From contig CAMIEW010000033.1 of the NCBI GenBank assembly GCA_946222055.1, positions 1 through 7,868 of the forward strand: a stretch of 7,868 nt of DNA. The letters run 5' to 3'. The notes beneath the pieces were generated by a model. That model made no database searches and was not told where the DNA came from. It saw only the letters and a program-made list of their open reading frames with translations. How positions within the stretch are numbered: the first letter of the stretch is position 1; each line of letters begins with the position of its first letter. This DNA is from an uncultured Porphyromonas sp. GTDB lineage: Bacteria; Bacteroidota; Bacteroidia; Bacteroidales; Porphyromonadaceae. The position numbers and the translations under genes were made by a program. Below, piece after piece: positions 1 through 6,501 of the stretch.

Positions 1-777
1 TTCCACGTCCCCGGTTTGGTAATTGTACTTTCCCTTATCAGCTATACTCAGGGTGATGATCGCAGTCTTGTACTGAGGGAAAATGGTGAGCTTGTCAGCC
101 ATAAGGTGTGCCGTAAGACGCAGCTTGTCGATGGTAAAGCTCCTATTGATTGCGTCGTAGGCGACATCCTTCCGCACCCCCAGCTCGAGCAGCTCGGAGA
201 TGACCTGATAGATCTCGGGGTCCTCAGAGTTGTAGGCAAAGTTCCCTGTGTCAGTCATCATGCCGGTGTATATGGCGGTGGCTGCTTCCGTGGACAGCTG
301 GTCTCTCCATCCCATCGCACGGATCAGCTCATAGACAATCAGGCAAGTGGAGGACCTGTCAGGATAGGAGAAAGAGAGGTCCGCAAAGTCGGAGGGGTAG
401 GGATGGTGATCGATGAGAAGCTTGAGTGCATCAGACTCCTCCAGTGGGGTGGTCAGTTGCTCGACCCGCTTCGTCTCATTGAAGTCAAGGCAGAAGAGCC
501 CCTCCGCCTCACGTATCGCCCGGAGAGCCTCCTCGGGTTTATCCTTAGCAATCAGTGCCTCCGATGCTCCTGGAAGGAAGGCAAAACTATCGGAGTAAGC
601 CGTCGGGTAGACCACCGTGGCGGAGTGGCCCATGGTCCGAAGAAGTGAGGCAAAGCCGAGTGTGGAGCCTACAGCGTCACCATCCGGCGATACATGTCCC
701 AGAAGTGTGATACGGCGTGGTACGGAGAGGAAGTCCTGTAGCTTGGCGAGGTCTTCTTTAGCAAAGTCTATCTTCAT
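1..777 (-). CDS. DHH-family phosphoesterase, NrnA-like (oligoribonuclease / pAp phosphatase), C-terminus cut off by window start
   Basis: Reading from an ATG at 777 the frame stays open to base 1, giving 259 residues of a protein that usually has about 320-350. The DHH domain is clear: GHVSPDGDAVGS at residues 27-38 (H28, D32, D34), D98 in CLDFNE, the signature LIDHH at 121-125, and TGMMTDTGNF at 171-180 with D176. These are the metal-binding positions of the two-metal (usually Mn) DHH hydrolases. The visible end, YQTGDVE, resembles the start of the DHHA1 substrate-binding part; its glycine-rich GGGH-type motif would lie beyond the window. NrnA proteins degrade 2-5 nt RNAs and dephosphorylate pAp to AMP in the cytoplasm. 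The start lies only 6 bases after the helicase stop, so co-expression is likely. Family assignment is strong; the exact substrate (nanoRNA, pAp or cyclic dinucleotide product) is inferred. Confidence 0.92.
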   Translation of the reverse strand, partial: MKIDFAKEDLAKLQDFLSVPRRITLLGHVSPDGDAVGSTLGFASLLRTMGHSATVVYPTAYSDSFAFLPGASEALIAKDKPEEALRAIREAEGLFCLDFNETKRVEQLTTPLEESDALKLLIDHHPYPSDFADLSFSYPDRSSTCLIVYELIRAMGWRDQLSTEAATAIYTGMMTDTGNFAYNSEDPEIYQVISELLELGVRKDVAYDAINRSFTIDKLRLTAHLMADKLTIFPQYKTAIITLSIADKGKYNYQTGDVE

Positions 778-783
778 ATCGTC

Positions 784-2055
784 TTATTTCTTAGGTCGGT
801 TACCGGGTCTTCTGCCACCTCGACCACGAGGGGATCCTCCTCGTCTGCCGGAGCGACTCCTTCCTCTATCCTCTGAAGAGCGTGGCTTACCGGGTTTAAA
901 GTCTGCCGGGAAGTCCGGTCGCTTGAGCTTGTAGCCGAGGAATTTCTCGATCCTAGCAAATGAGTCCTTATCCCTCGGCGAGACAAAGGTGACCGCTGAG
1001 CCTCCCAGGTTATCTCCGCGTGATGTGCGACCAATGCGGTGGACATAGTCCTCCGGGTCGGATGGCACGTCAAAGTTGATGATCAGCTCAATGTTATCGA
1101 TGTCGATGCCGCGAGAGAGGATATCGGTAGCCACGATGACGCTGGCATGACCGTTCCTGAAGCGATGCATCACCTCGTTGCGCTCCTCCTGGCTCAGATC
1201 GGAGTGCATCTGCTCGACCGAGTGCCCCTGCATACGCAGCATACGAGCGGCCTCCTTGACCCTCTTCTTCGCCGCGAGGAAGACGATGCACCTCTCCGGT
1301 CGCTTCTCATTGAGCAGCGATACCAGTAGCGACAGTTTATCTTCATCGGACACTATAAAAGCAGATTGGCTGATGCTCTCAGGCGGACGTGAGATGGCGA
1401 TATTGACCTCCTTTGGTCGACGCATAATCTTACGGGCAAAAGTTCGGATCTGCTCCGGCATGGTGGCAGAGAACATCACGGTCTGCACGCCTTTCTTGGG
1501 CAAGAGGGACTGGATCTTAAGTATATCCTCTGAGAAGCCCATATCCAACATCCGGTCTGCCTCGTCGAGGATAAAGAAGCTCACCTGTGAGAGGTCGACT
1601 GAGTTCATATCTATATGGGACAGCAGGCGCCCGGGGGTGGCAACGATGATATCGGCACCTTTGGCCAGCGCTCTGCGCTGCTGCTCATACTCTATGCCGT
1701 CGGTCCCTCCATAGATCGGCTGAGCATTCACCTTCACGTAGTAAGCAAAGCCGTCGATCTGCCGGTCGATCTGCTGCGCTAGCTCTCTCGTCGGCGCCAT
1801 AATGACGCAGTTGACATGATCCTTTGGGTAATCCCCGTAAGCTAATTCGCTCAGGATCGGGAGGAGGTAGGCAGCAGTCTTGCCCGTACCGGTCTGGGCA
1901 CATGCGATGATATCCTCACCGTCCATGATAAGGGGGATCGTTGCAGCCTGTACCGGCGAGGGCTTGCCGTAGTTCATCGTCTCCACCGCATCCTCGACAT
2001 CGGGGTGAAGTCCAAAGTCATAAAAGGAGTCTATCTGTGACTCTTGCTTGGTCAT
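784..2055 (-). CDS. DEAD-box ATP-dependent RNA helicase, RhlE-like
   Basis: 423-residue cytoplasmic RNA helicase with the full motif set in order: Q motif with F14-G15 and Q36, motif I AQTGTGKT (53-60), Ia PTREL (88-92), GG (117-118), Ib TPGR (140-143), II DEAD (164-167), III SAT (196-198), V ATDILSRGID (309-318), VI HRIGRTSRG (339-347). Residues about 388-423 form a basic Arg/Gly/Ser-rich tail ending in KK, a common unstructured RNA-binding extension. The length fits RhlE-type proteins; DeaD/CsdA and DbpA carry longer or structured C-terminal domains, which are absent here. Such enzymes remodel RNA duplexes in ribosome assembly and decay, often under cold stress; the specific target here is unknown. 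The ATG at 2055 follows a 19-base, AT-rich gap after the preceding gene, and its stop is 6 bases before the NrnA-like gene. The pairing with an RNA-degrading phosphoesterase suggests a small RNA-turnover unit (inference). Confidence 0.96.
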   Translation of the reverse strand: MTKQESQIDSFYDFGLHPDVEDAVETMNYGKPSPVQAATIPLIMDGEDIIACAQTGTGKTAAYLLPILSELAYGDYPKDHVNCVIMAPTRELAQQIDRQIDGFAYYVKVNAQPIYGGTDGIEYEQQRRALAKGADIIVATPGRLLSHIDMNSVDLSQVSFFILDEADRMLDMGFSEDILKIQSLLPKKGVQTVMFSATMPEQIRTFARKIMRRPKEVNIAISRPPESISQSAFIVSDEDKLSLLVSLLNEKRPERCIVFLAAKKRVKEAARMLRMQGHSVEQMHSDLSQEERNEVMHRFRNGHASVIVATDILSRGIDIDNIELIINFDVPSDPEDYVHRIGRTSRGDNLGGSAVTFVSPRDKDSFARIEKFLGYKLKRPDFPADFKPGKPRSSEDRGRSRSGRRGGSPRGRGGRRPGNRPKK

Positions 2056-2074
2056 ATTTCTATCTTACGTACTG
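2056..2074 (-). other. 19-base intergenic leader before the helicase gene (longest gap in the window)
   Basis: This AT-rich spacer reads, on the coding strand, as a run ending in AGATAGAAAT immediately before the ATG. It has no clear Shine-Dalgarno sequence. A-rich bases just upstream of the start are common in Bacteroidota translation initiation. It is too short to hold a complete promoter with a Bacteroidota -33/-7 pair, and I see no hairpin. If the helicase has its own promoter, that promoter must lie inside the upstream coding region. Confidence 0.4.
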
Positions 2075-2872
2075 TTATTCTGTCGTATCTGTCTTGCGGA
2101 TCCTCTGATTGAGTGTGTCTCTTAGGCTTTCTGCATCGGACCTGAGGAGCCACACTTGAGGAGCCTCCAGCGATATGTCGGTAACCACGCGGATCTGCGG
2201 GAAGCGCTCTGCCATCTCCTTGGCGAGGTTATGCTTCACCACCGCGAAGTAGATCTTCCCCTTTATCATCTCCAGCATCATCTCTAGAGGAGGTAGATCG
2301 CTCTCGCTTGGTCGGATGGCTGTGTAGGAGATATCGTGGAGGTTTTGGAGGATCAGCAGTGCCTCCTTATCCTCGGCAGAGTAGCAGACCTCTACCGGAC
2401 TGGGACCACTCAGCACATCGCCCCAGGAGAGACTATCCTGCAGGCTCATCAGCGCATAGTGAGAGCTGCTGATGGGCTCTGTCGTGAGGAGGTCGGAGCT
2501 CTCTGAGAGATCTGCAGAGGCTTGCTGAGTGGCGAGGATATCTACCCTCTTCTCCCTCAGCAGATCTGTTCCGAGGCTCTTCTCTGACACCGGCACCCAG
2601 ATATAGCTGATACCGGTCAGCAGCCTGTCTGCTACTGCAGGTAGGCTCCCGGAGATCTCTCCCTCGTCATCGATCTCAAAGAGCCCCGGCTCCATCACCA
2701 CCGCTATCCGTAGCGGATGAAGACTGTCTCCCGTAGGGACTTGCGCCTGCTGATCGATCGGACCAAGAGTCTCCTGACGAGACGAGCCGGGTCGAAGGAG
2801 TATGACAAGGAGCACTCCGAGGATCACCACCAGCCCAACAATCACGGCCCTATAGGATCTACTGATCTTCAT
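2075..2872 (-). CDS. membrane-anchored periplasmic solute-binding-like protein (type 2 periplasmic-binding fold, related to the MltF N-domain)
   Basis: 265 residues. Residues 1-8 are basic (K2, R5, R8), 9-26 form one strongly hydrophobic helix (VIVGLVVILGVLLVILL), and 27-50 are a polar linker. From about residue 54 (LRIAVVM) to 258 the pattern fits a family 3 periplasmic binding domain: LRIAVV strand, DLLREKRVDILAT (103-115), then IKGKIYFAVVKHNLAKEM (203-220) and FPQIRVVTDIS...VWLLR (224-244). The last block resembles the corresponding part of MltF (ADS...P...V..DI...W). No lytic transglycosylase domain follows; the chain ends about seven residues after the binding domain. The anchor is probably an uncleaved signal anchor, leaving the domain in the periplasm. 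The usual arginine and Gly-Ser/Thr ligand contacts are not obvious (HYALM and CYSAE stand in those regions), so it may bind something other than an amino acid, or act structurally. It starts 9 bases after the porin stop. Confidence 0.72.
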   Translation of the reverse strand: MKISRSYRAVIVGLVVILGVLLVILLRPGSSRQETLGPIDQQAQVPTGDSLHPLRIAVVMEPGLFEIDDEGEISGSLPAVADRLLTGISYIWVPVSEKSLGTDLLREKRVDILATQQASADLSESSDLLTTEPISSSHYALMSLQDSLSWGDVLSGPSPVEVCYSAEDKEALLILQNLHDISYTAIRPSESDLPPLEMMLEMIKGKIYFAVVKHNLAKEMAERFPQIRVVTDISLEAPQVWLLRSDAESLRDTLNQRIRKTDTTE

Positions 2873-2881
2873 ACTCAGGCA

Positions 2882-5125
2882 TCAATTCTTCAGGTCCACA
2901 ACCACTCCAAACTGTACCTGAGAGGGGTAGGTTGGGTAGTAGGGCATGGTAAAGTGATTGGGCTTAAATAGCTGTGCACCGACATTATAATATCTCACGA
3001 AGACGCGTGCGCGCTTGAGATGAAAATTGGCATACGCTGTCATCATAGGAGCATCCCCCCCGATAAGGATCTTATCCTGAGGAGTAAACATCTGCGTCGT
3101 CGGCTCGTAGTAGGGCGCCATATATTTGCTATGCCACTTGGCATCCACACCCACCTGTAGTGTCATCACCTTGGCGATCAGTCCGCTGAAGTAGAGATTG
3201 GCATATGCGGCAAATTCCGGCATCGGGATCACGTAGCTGTCGCTGCTGCTCTGCCAGACGAAGGAGGTCTCGAGATTGACAAACTTCCACCGCAGTGCTT
3301 GGTCGAAGCCGGCGCTGATCACTCTGACGTTGCCCTCCTCATGCTGGATCGGCTGATAGGACACAGAGTCAACCTGGTAGGGCTGCTGGATCGTCTCAGC
3401 TCGTACAAAGAGATGGGTCTCTGTCGCTGGGATAGTGAGATCAGCTCCGAGCCTCAGACGCTGAGTATTCTTCAGATCTCTGTCCCAGGCGTGGAATGTG
3501 CTCTTGAAGTGCTCTAAGAAGTAGGGCGGCACCGTATTGAGGAAGAGTCCATTCCCACTCAGGATCACGTCTCGCTTGAGCAGCTTCATCCTCAGATCCA
3601 CGTTACCCCTCACATCGATCTCTCCTGCGCGATAGCCCTCGATACCCACATGTCCCTGCACATACCACTTCAGATGCTTAAAGGAGTCGCTCTTGATTCT
3701 CCCGCCGACGAGGGTGGAGTGGAGCTTAGACCCCTGCTCCTCGTAAGGGAGATCCAGTCGCTCAGCATCCTCAGGCAGGATGAGTGGCTGCTTATTGATC
3801 TGGTAGTCGAAGGAGGCAAATGCACTGATGCCCATCTTCGCCCACTTATGGAAGCCCTCCATCAGCTCTACGCCCACGGTATTCGATATGGTAGCGCTGC
3901 TGAAGCGGTCGTAAGGATAGTACTTCATCCCCTCCTGCTTGGGAATGTATTTCTCCTTGAATCGATCAAGTAGGGCGGGATCCTGTGAGACAAACTCGTG
4001 ACTGCCTCGCTCGATCGTTAGGTCGTGGAAGATCGAGGTGACTGGGACAAAGACCTTCTTAACCACTTCGTCCTTCTCCTCGTTGTTGTCTTCGTCTCCA
4101 GTATCCTTCGGTGGTGCACTTCTCCTTAGTATCTTCTGCTCCTTAGGCACTTCTGTTGGTGCTGTCAGAGAGTCCGGTAGTGCTGCCACTTCCGGTACTG
4201 CCGGCAGAGAGTCCTGCTTGGCCACCTCGTCCTTCAGAGGAGTCTTCGGGGCTTCGATCAGCTTGCCGTCCTTGTCGTACTCGCGATAGCGTCCGAGACG
4301 ATACCGATGGTGGAGCCGACCGCGACCATAGGAGGCGGAGTTCCAGGTGGACTTATATCGAGTCGGGATGTCACGCGGAAGGAGTGTGCGTCGTCCGCCG
4401 GCGATCTCCTCCACATTGGAGATATACCTCATGTCGGTGATGCCGCCATTCTCCTGATTGATGACGTTAGTATTCCCCACCTCGGCAAAGAGCTCATACC
4501 GCCCCTTGGTGTAGGAGCCAAAGATACGGTACGTAAGCGCCTGCGAGGCGGTGTTATTGTACACCCCATTAGCCTTGTCTATCTCTGCCTCACCGCCGAG
4601 ATTTACATTAGGACCAAGGTTTGTTGTAAAGAGGGCATGGAGAAGTTGCTCCAGTTCGTTGGATCCGCCCAGCTTCTGCACACTGAGGAATGTGTAGGGA
4701 ACCTTTGTGTCGAAGTACCTCGCCATGGTCCCTCTCCGGAGTAGGTGGAAGTAGGGCGCCAGGTAGTAGAAGTCTCCCCACTGGTCGATCGGTTGATCGA
4801 AGTAGACCTTGGACTGATAAGGCCCTGCGTAAGTGCCTAAGTAGCTCTCGGCGATGCTCCTGCCCTCGATGTGCTCTCGCCTAAAGGAATTGAGCTTGAG
4901 GGTATCGAGGGGTGCCGGTCTCATATCTCCCGTGCGACCGGTGAGGTAGTAACTCTCGAGCGTCCCATGTCGATCGGCATCGGTGTCGTCATTGAGCAGC
5001 GAGTCCGGGGCGATGATACGATCCCGGAGTTGCTTGTCGATATCGATCTGTCCCAGTGCTCTTCCCTCACCAAGGAGCAAAAGGCAGCAGATCGCAAGGA
5101 TAGGAAAAAGGCTACTCCTGCTCAT
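2882..5125 (-). CDS. putative outer-membrane porin of the Bacteroidota type (Porin_10-like)
   Basis: 747 residues. Signal peptide: short basic start, hydrophobic core at 6-18 and a likely signal peptidase I site after ALG (residue 25), giving a mature start at QIDIDKQ. Next comes a region with YLGTYAGPYQSKVYFDQP (95-112) and FYYLAPYFHLLRRG (119-132), typical of this Bacteroidota porin family, then alternating amphipathic strands to the end. The C-terminus, QVQFGVVVDLKN, is a typical last barrel strand. Residues about 291-356 are a low-complexity insert rich in Pro, Glu, Asp and Lys, ending just before the conserved-looking VPVTSIFHDL (360-369). No TonB box or plug domain is seen, so this is not a SusC/RagA receptor. 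Substrate is unknown. The ATG overlaps the pyrC stop as ATGA, implying translational coupling, although the two products have no known functional link. Family call is firm from pattern recognition; transport activity is inferred. Confidence 0.85.
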   Translation of the reverse strand: MSRSSLFPILAICCLLLLGEGRALGQIDIDKQLRDRIIAPDSLLNDDTDADRHGTLESYYLTGRTGDMRPAPLDTLKLNSFRREHIEGRSIAESYLGTYAGPYQSKVYFDQPIDQWGDFYYLAPYFHLLRRGTMARYFDTKVPYTFLSVQKLGGSNELEQLLHALFTTNLGPNVNLGGEAEIDKANGVYNNTASQALTYRIFGSYTKGRYELFAEVGNTNVINQENGGITDMRYISNVEEIAGGRRTLLPRDIPTRYKSTWNSASYGRGRLHHRYRLGRYREYDKDGKLIEAPKTPLKDEVAKQDSLPAVPEVAALPDSLTAPTEVPKEQKILRRSAPPKDTGDEDNNEEKDEVVKKVFVPVTSIFHDLTIERGSHEFVSQDPALLDRFKEKYIPKQEGMKYYPYDRFSSATISNTVGVELMEGFHKWAKMGISAFASFDYQINKQPLILPEDAERLDLPYEEQGSKLHSTLVGGRIKSDSFKHLKWYVQGHVGIEGYRAGEIDVRGNVDLRMKLLKRDVILSGNGLFLNTVPPYFLEHFKSTFHAWDRDLKNTQRLRLGADLTIPATETHLFVRAETIQQPYQVDSVSYQPIQHEEGNVRVISAGFDQALRWKFVNLETSFVWQSSSDSYVIPMPEFAAYANLYFSGLIAKVMTLQVGVDAKWHSKYMAPYYEPTTQMFTPQDKILIGGDAPMMTAYANFHLKRARVFVRYYNVGAQLFKPNHFTMPYYPTYPSQVQFGVVVDLKN
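4058..4255 (-). other. disordered, charged Pro/Glu-rich insert in the porin (residues about 291-356)
   Basis: The insert begins after GKLIEAPKTP and ends at KDEVVKK. Its first half holds an imperfect 13-residue repeat, DSLPAVPEV (305-313) and DSLTAPTEV (318-326), identical at 6 of 9 positions. Its second half is a charged run with the acidic stretch GDEDNNEEKDE (343-353). No beta-strand pattern is visible here, whereas both flanks look like barrel strands. It is therefore probably a long flexible loop; whether it faces the medium or the periplasm cannot be told from sequence alone. Confidence 0.6.
5122..5125 (-). promoter_or_regulatory. ATGA stop/start overlap between pyrC and the porin gene
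   Basis: On the coding strand the four bases read ATGA: ATG starts the porin and TGA ends dihydroorotase. This arrangement favours reinitiation by the terminating ribosome and supports the chosen porin start, which directly precedes a good signal peptide. Confidence 0.75.
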
Positions 5126-6501
5126 CTCGGTAGTCGATTGCCAAAGGTGAGAGCTCTCTTTGATCGGAGAGCTAGCTTCTCATCGAGCACTCCTCCTCTC
5201 ACCACCGGAGTTCCATTGAGTATCGTCCCGACTACGCTGCTGTGGAAGGTCTCTCCCTCGAAGGGACTCCAGCCGCACTTGCTCCGGATCACCTCCTTTG
5301 TTACTGTGGTATTCTTATGAGGATCCACCAGCACCAGGTCAGCGAAGTAGCCCTTGCGGATAAATCCTCGCTCCTCGATGCCGTAGAGTAGGGCGGGATT
5401 GTGCGCCATATACTCCACAACCCGCTTGATCGGGAAGACTCCCTCGTGGACAAGCTCCAGCATAAGGGGTAGGGAAAACTGCACCAGCGGTCCACCGCTC
5501 TTGGCACCGAGTGCGCCACCCACCTTCTCTTCCGGCAGGTGGGGAGAGTGGTCAGTCGAAACCACATCGACGAGGCCGCTATTGATGGCGGCTCTCAGGG
5601 CGTCTCGGTCGCGCTCAGTCTTGATGGCGGGATTCCACTTTACCCTTGCCCCAAGTCGCTCGTAATCCTTATCGGTAAACCAGAGGTAGTGCACGCAGAC
5701 CTCACCGGTGATCCGCTTGCTCCTAAATCCCTCTGCAGTACGAGGCTTCAGCAGTGACAGCTCGTCCTCCGTGGAGAGGTGGAGAATATGAAGTCTCGCC
5801 CCTGTCTCCTCCGCCATGGCAACCGCTCGCCTACTGCACTCATAGCACGCCTCGCGACTCCTGATGAGGGGATGAAACTTTACCTCCGGGTCGTCTCCGT
5901 ATAGTGCCGTATACTTCGCCTTATTGGCCCGGATGATTCCCTCATCCTCGCTATGGATGCAGATCAGTGTAGGACACTCCGCGAAGATACGCCGCAGTGT
6001 CTCCGGAGCGTCGACCAGCATATTTCCGGTGCTGGAGCCCATAAAGACCTTTACCCCCGGGGTGTGCTTCAGTTCAAGCCTTGAGAGCAGGTCGACATTC
6101 TCATTCGTAGCGCCGAACATAAAGGAGTAATTCCCCATCGACTCCTCCTCGGCACGTCTCATCTTATCCTCCCAGGTCTCCAGTGTGATGGTCTGCGGGA
6201 GGGTATTGGGCATCTCCGCATAGGAGGTGACCCCTCCCAGTAGAGCGGCACCGCTCTCTGAGGTGATCGAGCCCTTGGCGGTCAGTCCCGGCTCCCGGAA
6301 GTGGACATGCATATCGATTACTCCCGGCAGACAGAGCAGCCCCTCCGCCTCGATGGTCTCATCAGCTGAGGGTAGGGGCTCATCCTCGCGGACGATCTCC
6401 GTGATGCGCTCCCCGGTGATGAGGATAGAGCCGCGGAAGGACTCGCCCTCATTGACGATCTCAGCGTTGTGGATCAGTAGTCTCTTCTCGTCTCTTCTCA
6501 T
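5122..6501 (-). CDS. pyrC: dihydroorotase (type I, multifunctional-complex-like family)
   Basis: 459-residue cytoplasmic amidohydrolase that interconverts carbamoyl-aspartate and dihydroorotate, the third step of de novo pyrimidine synthesis. The metal site is complete: HVHFR (65-69; H65, H67, with R69 as substrate contact), N99 in EMPNT, the probable carboxylated lysine K151 in GVKVFMGSSTGNML, H183 in CIHSED, H241 in HILHLST, and catalytic D317 in VSTDHSPH (315-321). The beta-sandwich pieces lie at 1-60 and about 375-459 (GFIRKGYFADLVLVD). The VFMGSSTGNMLVD block matches the Bacteroidales dihydroorotases I know. Allantoinase or hydantoinase are the alternatives, less likely given that match. 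The ATG at 6501 lies 41 bases inside the glycosyltransferase gene; it is the most plausible start because the first beta strand (RLLIHNAEIVN) begins at residue 7 and no later ATG/GTG/TTG precedes it in frame. Upstream is a weak purine-rich AGGAT. Confidence 0.93.
   Translation of the reverse strand: MRRDEKRLLIHNAEIVNEGESFRGSILITGERITEIVREDEPLPSADETIEAEGLLCLPGVIDMHVHFREPGLTAKGSITSESGAALLGGVTSYAEMPNTLPQTITLETWEDKMRRAEEESMGNYSFMFGATNENVDLLSRLELKHTPGVKVFMGSSTGNMLVDAPETLRRIFAECPTLICIHSEDEGIIRANKAKYTALYGDDPEVKFHPLIRSREACYECSRRAVAMAEETGARLHILHLSTEDELSLLKPRTAEGFRSKRITGEVCVHYLWFTDKDYERLGARVKWNPAIKTERDRDALRAAINSGLVDVVSTDHSPHLPEEKVGGALGAKSGGPLVQFSLPLMLELVHEGVFPIKRVVEYMAHNPALLYGIEERGFIRKGYFADLVLVDPHKNTTVTKEVIRSKCGWSPFEGETFHSSVVGTILNGTPVVRGGVLDEKLALRSKRALTFGNRLPR

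Noticed and set aside
16..648. Long open frame on the plus strand at the left end
   Set aside because: It lies antisense to the DHH phosphoesterase, whose catalytic motifs are all present on the minus strand; the plus-strand product has no recognisable pattern.
2056..2074. Promoter or terminator between the binding protein and helicase genes
   Set aside because: Nineteen bases with no stem-loop and no recognisable Bacteroidota -7/-33 pair; too short for either.
2075..2872. Reading the binding-like protein as a membrane-bound lytic transglycosylase (MltF)
   Set aside because: Only the binding-type domain is present; the chain stops before any catalytic transglycosylase domain and no frameshifted remnant is seen in the 19 bases downstream.
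5087..5125. Possible lipoprotein signal in the porin (LAIC / ICC at residues 10-14)
   Set aside because: The residue before the cysteine is Ile rather than Gly/Ala/Ser and the cysteines lie in the middle of the hydrophobic core; a signal peptidase I site after ALG fits better.
4871..5320. Plus-strand open frame bridging the pyrC/porin junction
   Set aside because: It is antisense to the porin signal peptide and the dihydroorotase C-terminus, both of which are convincing; codon content looks like a shadow frame.
3109..5396. Recurring GTAGGGCG strings (for example near 3112, 3521, 3971, 4751, 5390)
   Set aside because: They are codons for Ala/Pro/Tyr/Leu contexts such as APYY, PPYF, APYF and PALL in different frames, irregularly spaced; codon bias explains them better than a dispersed repeat.
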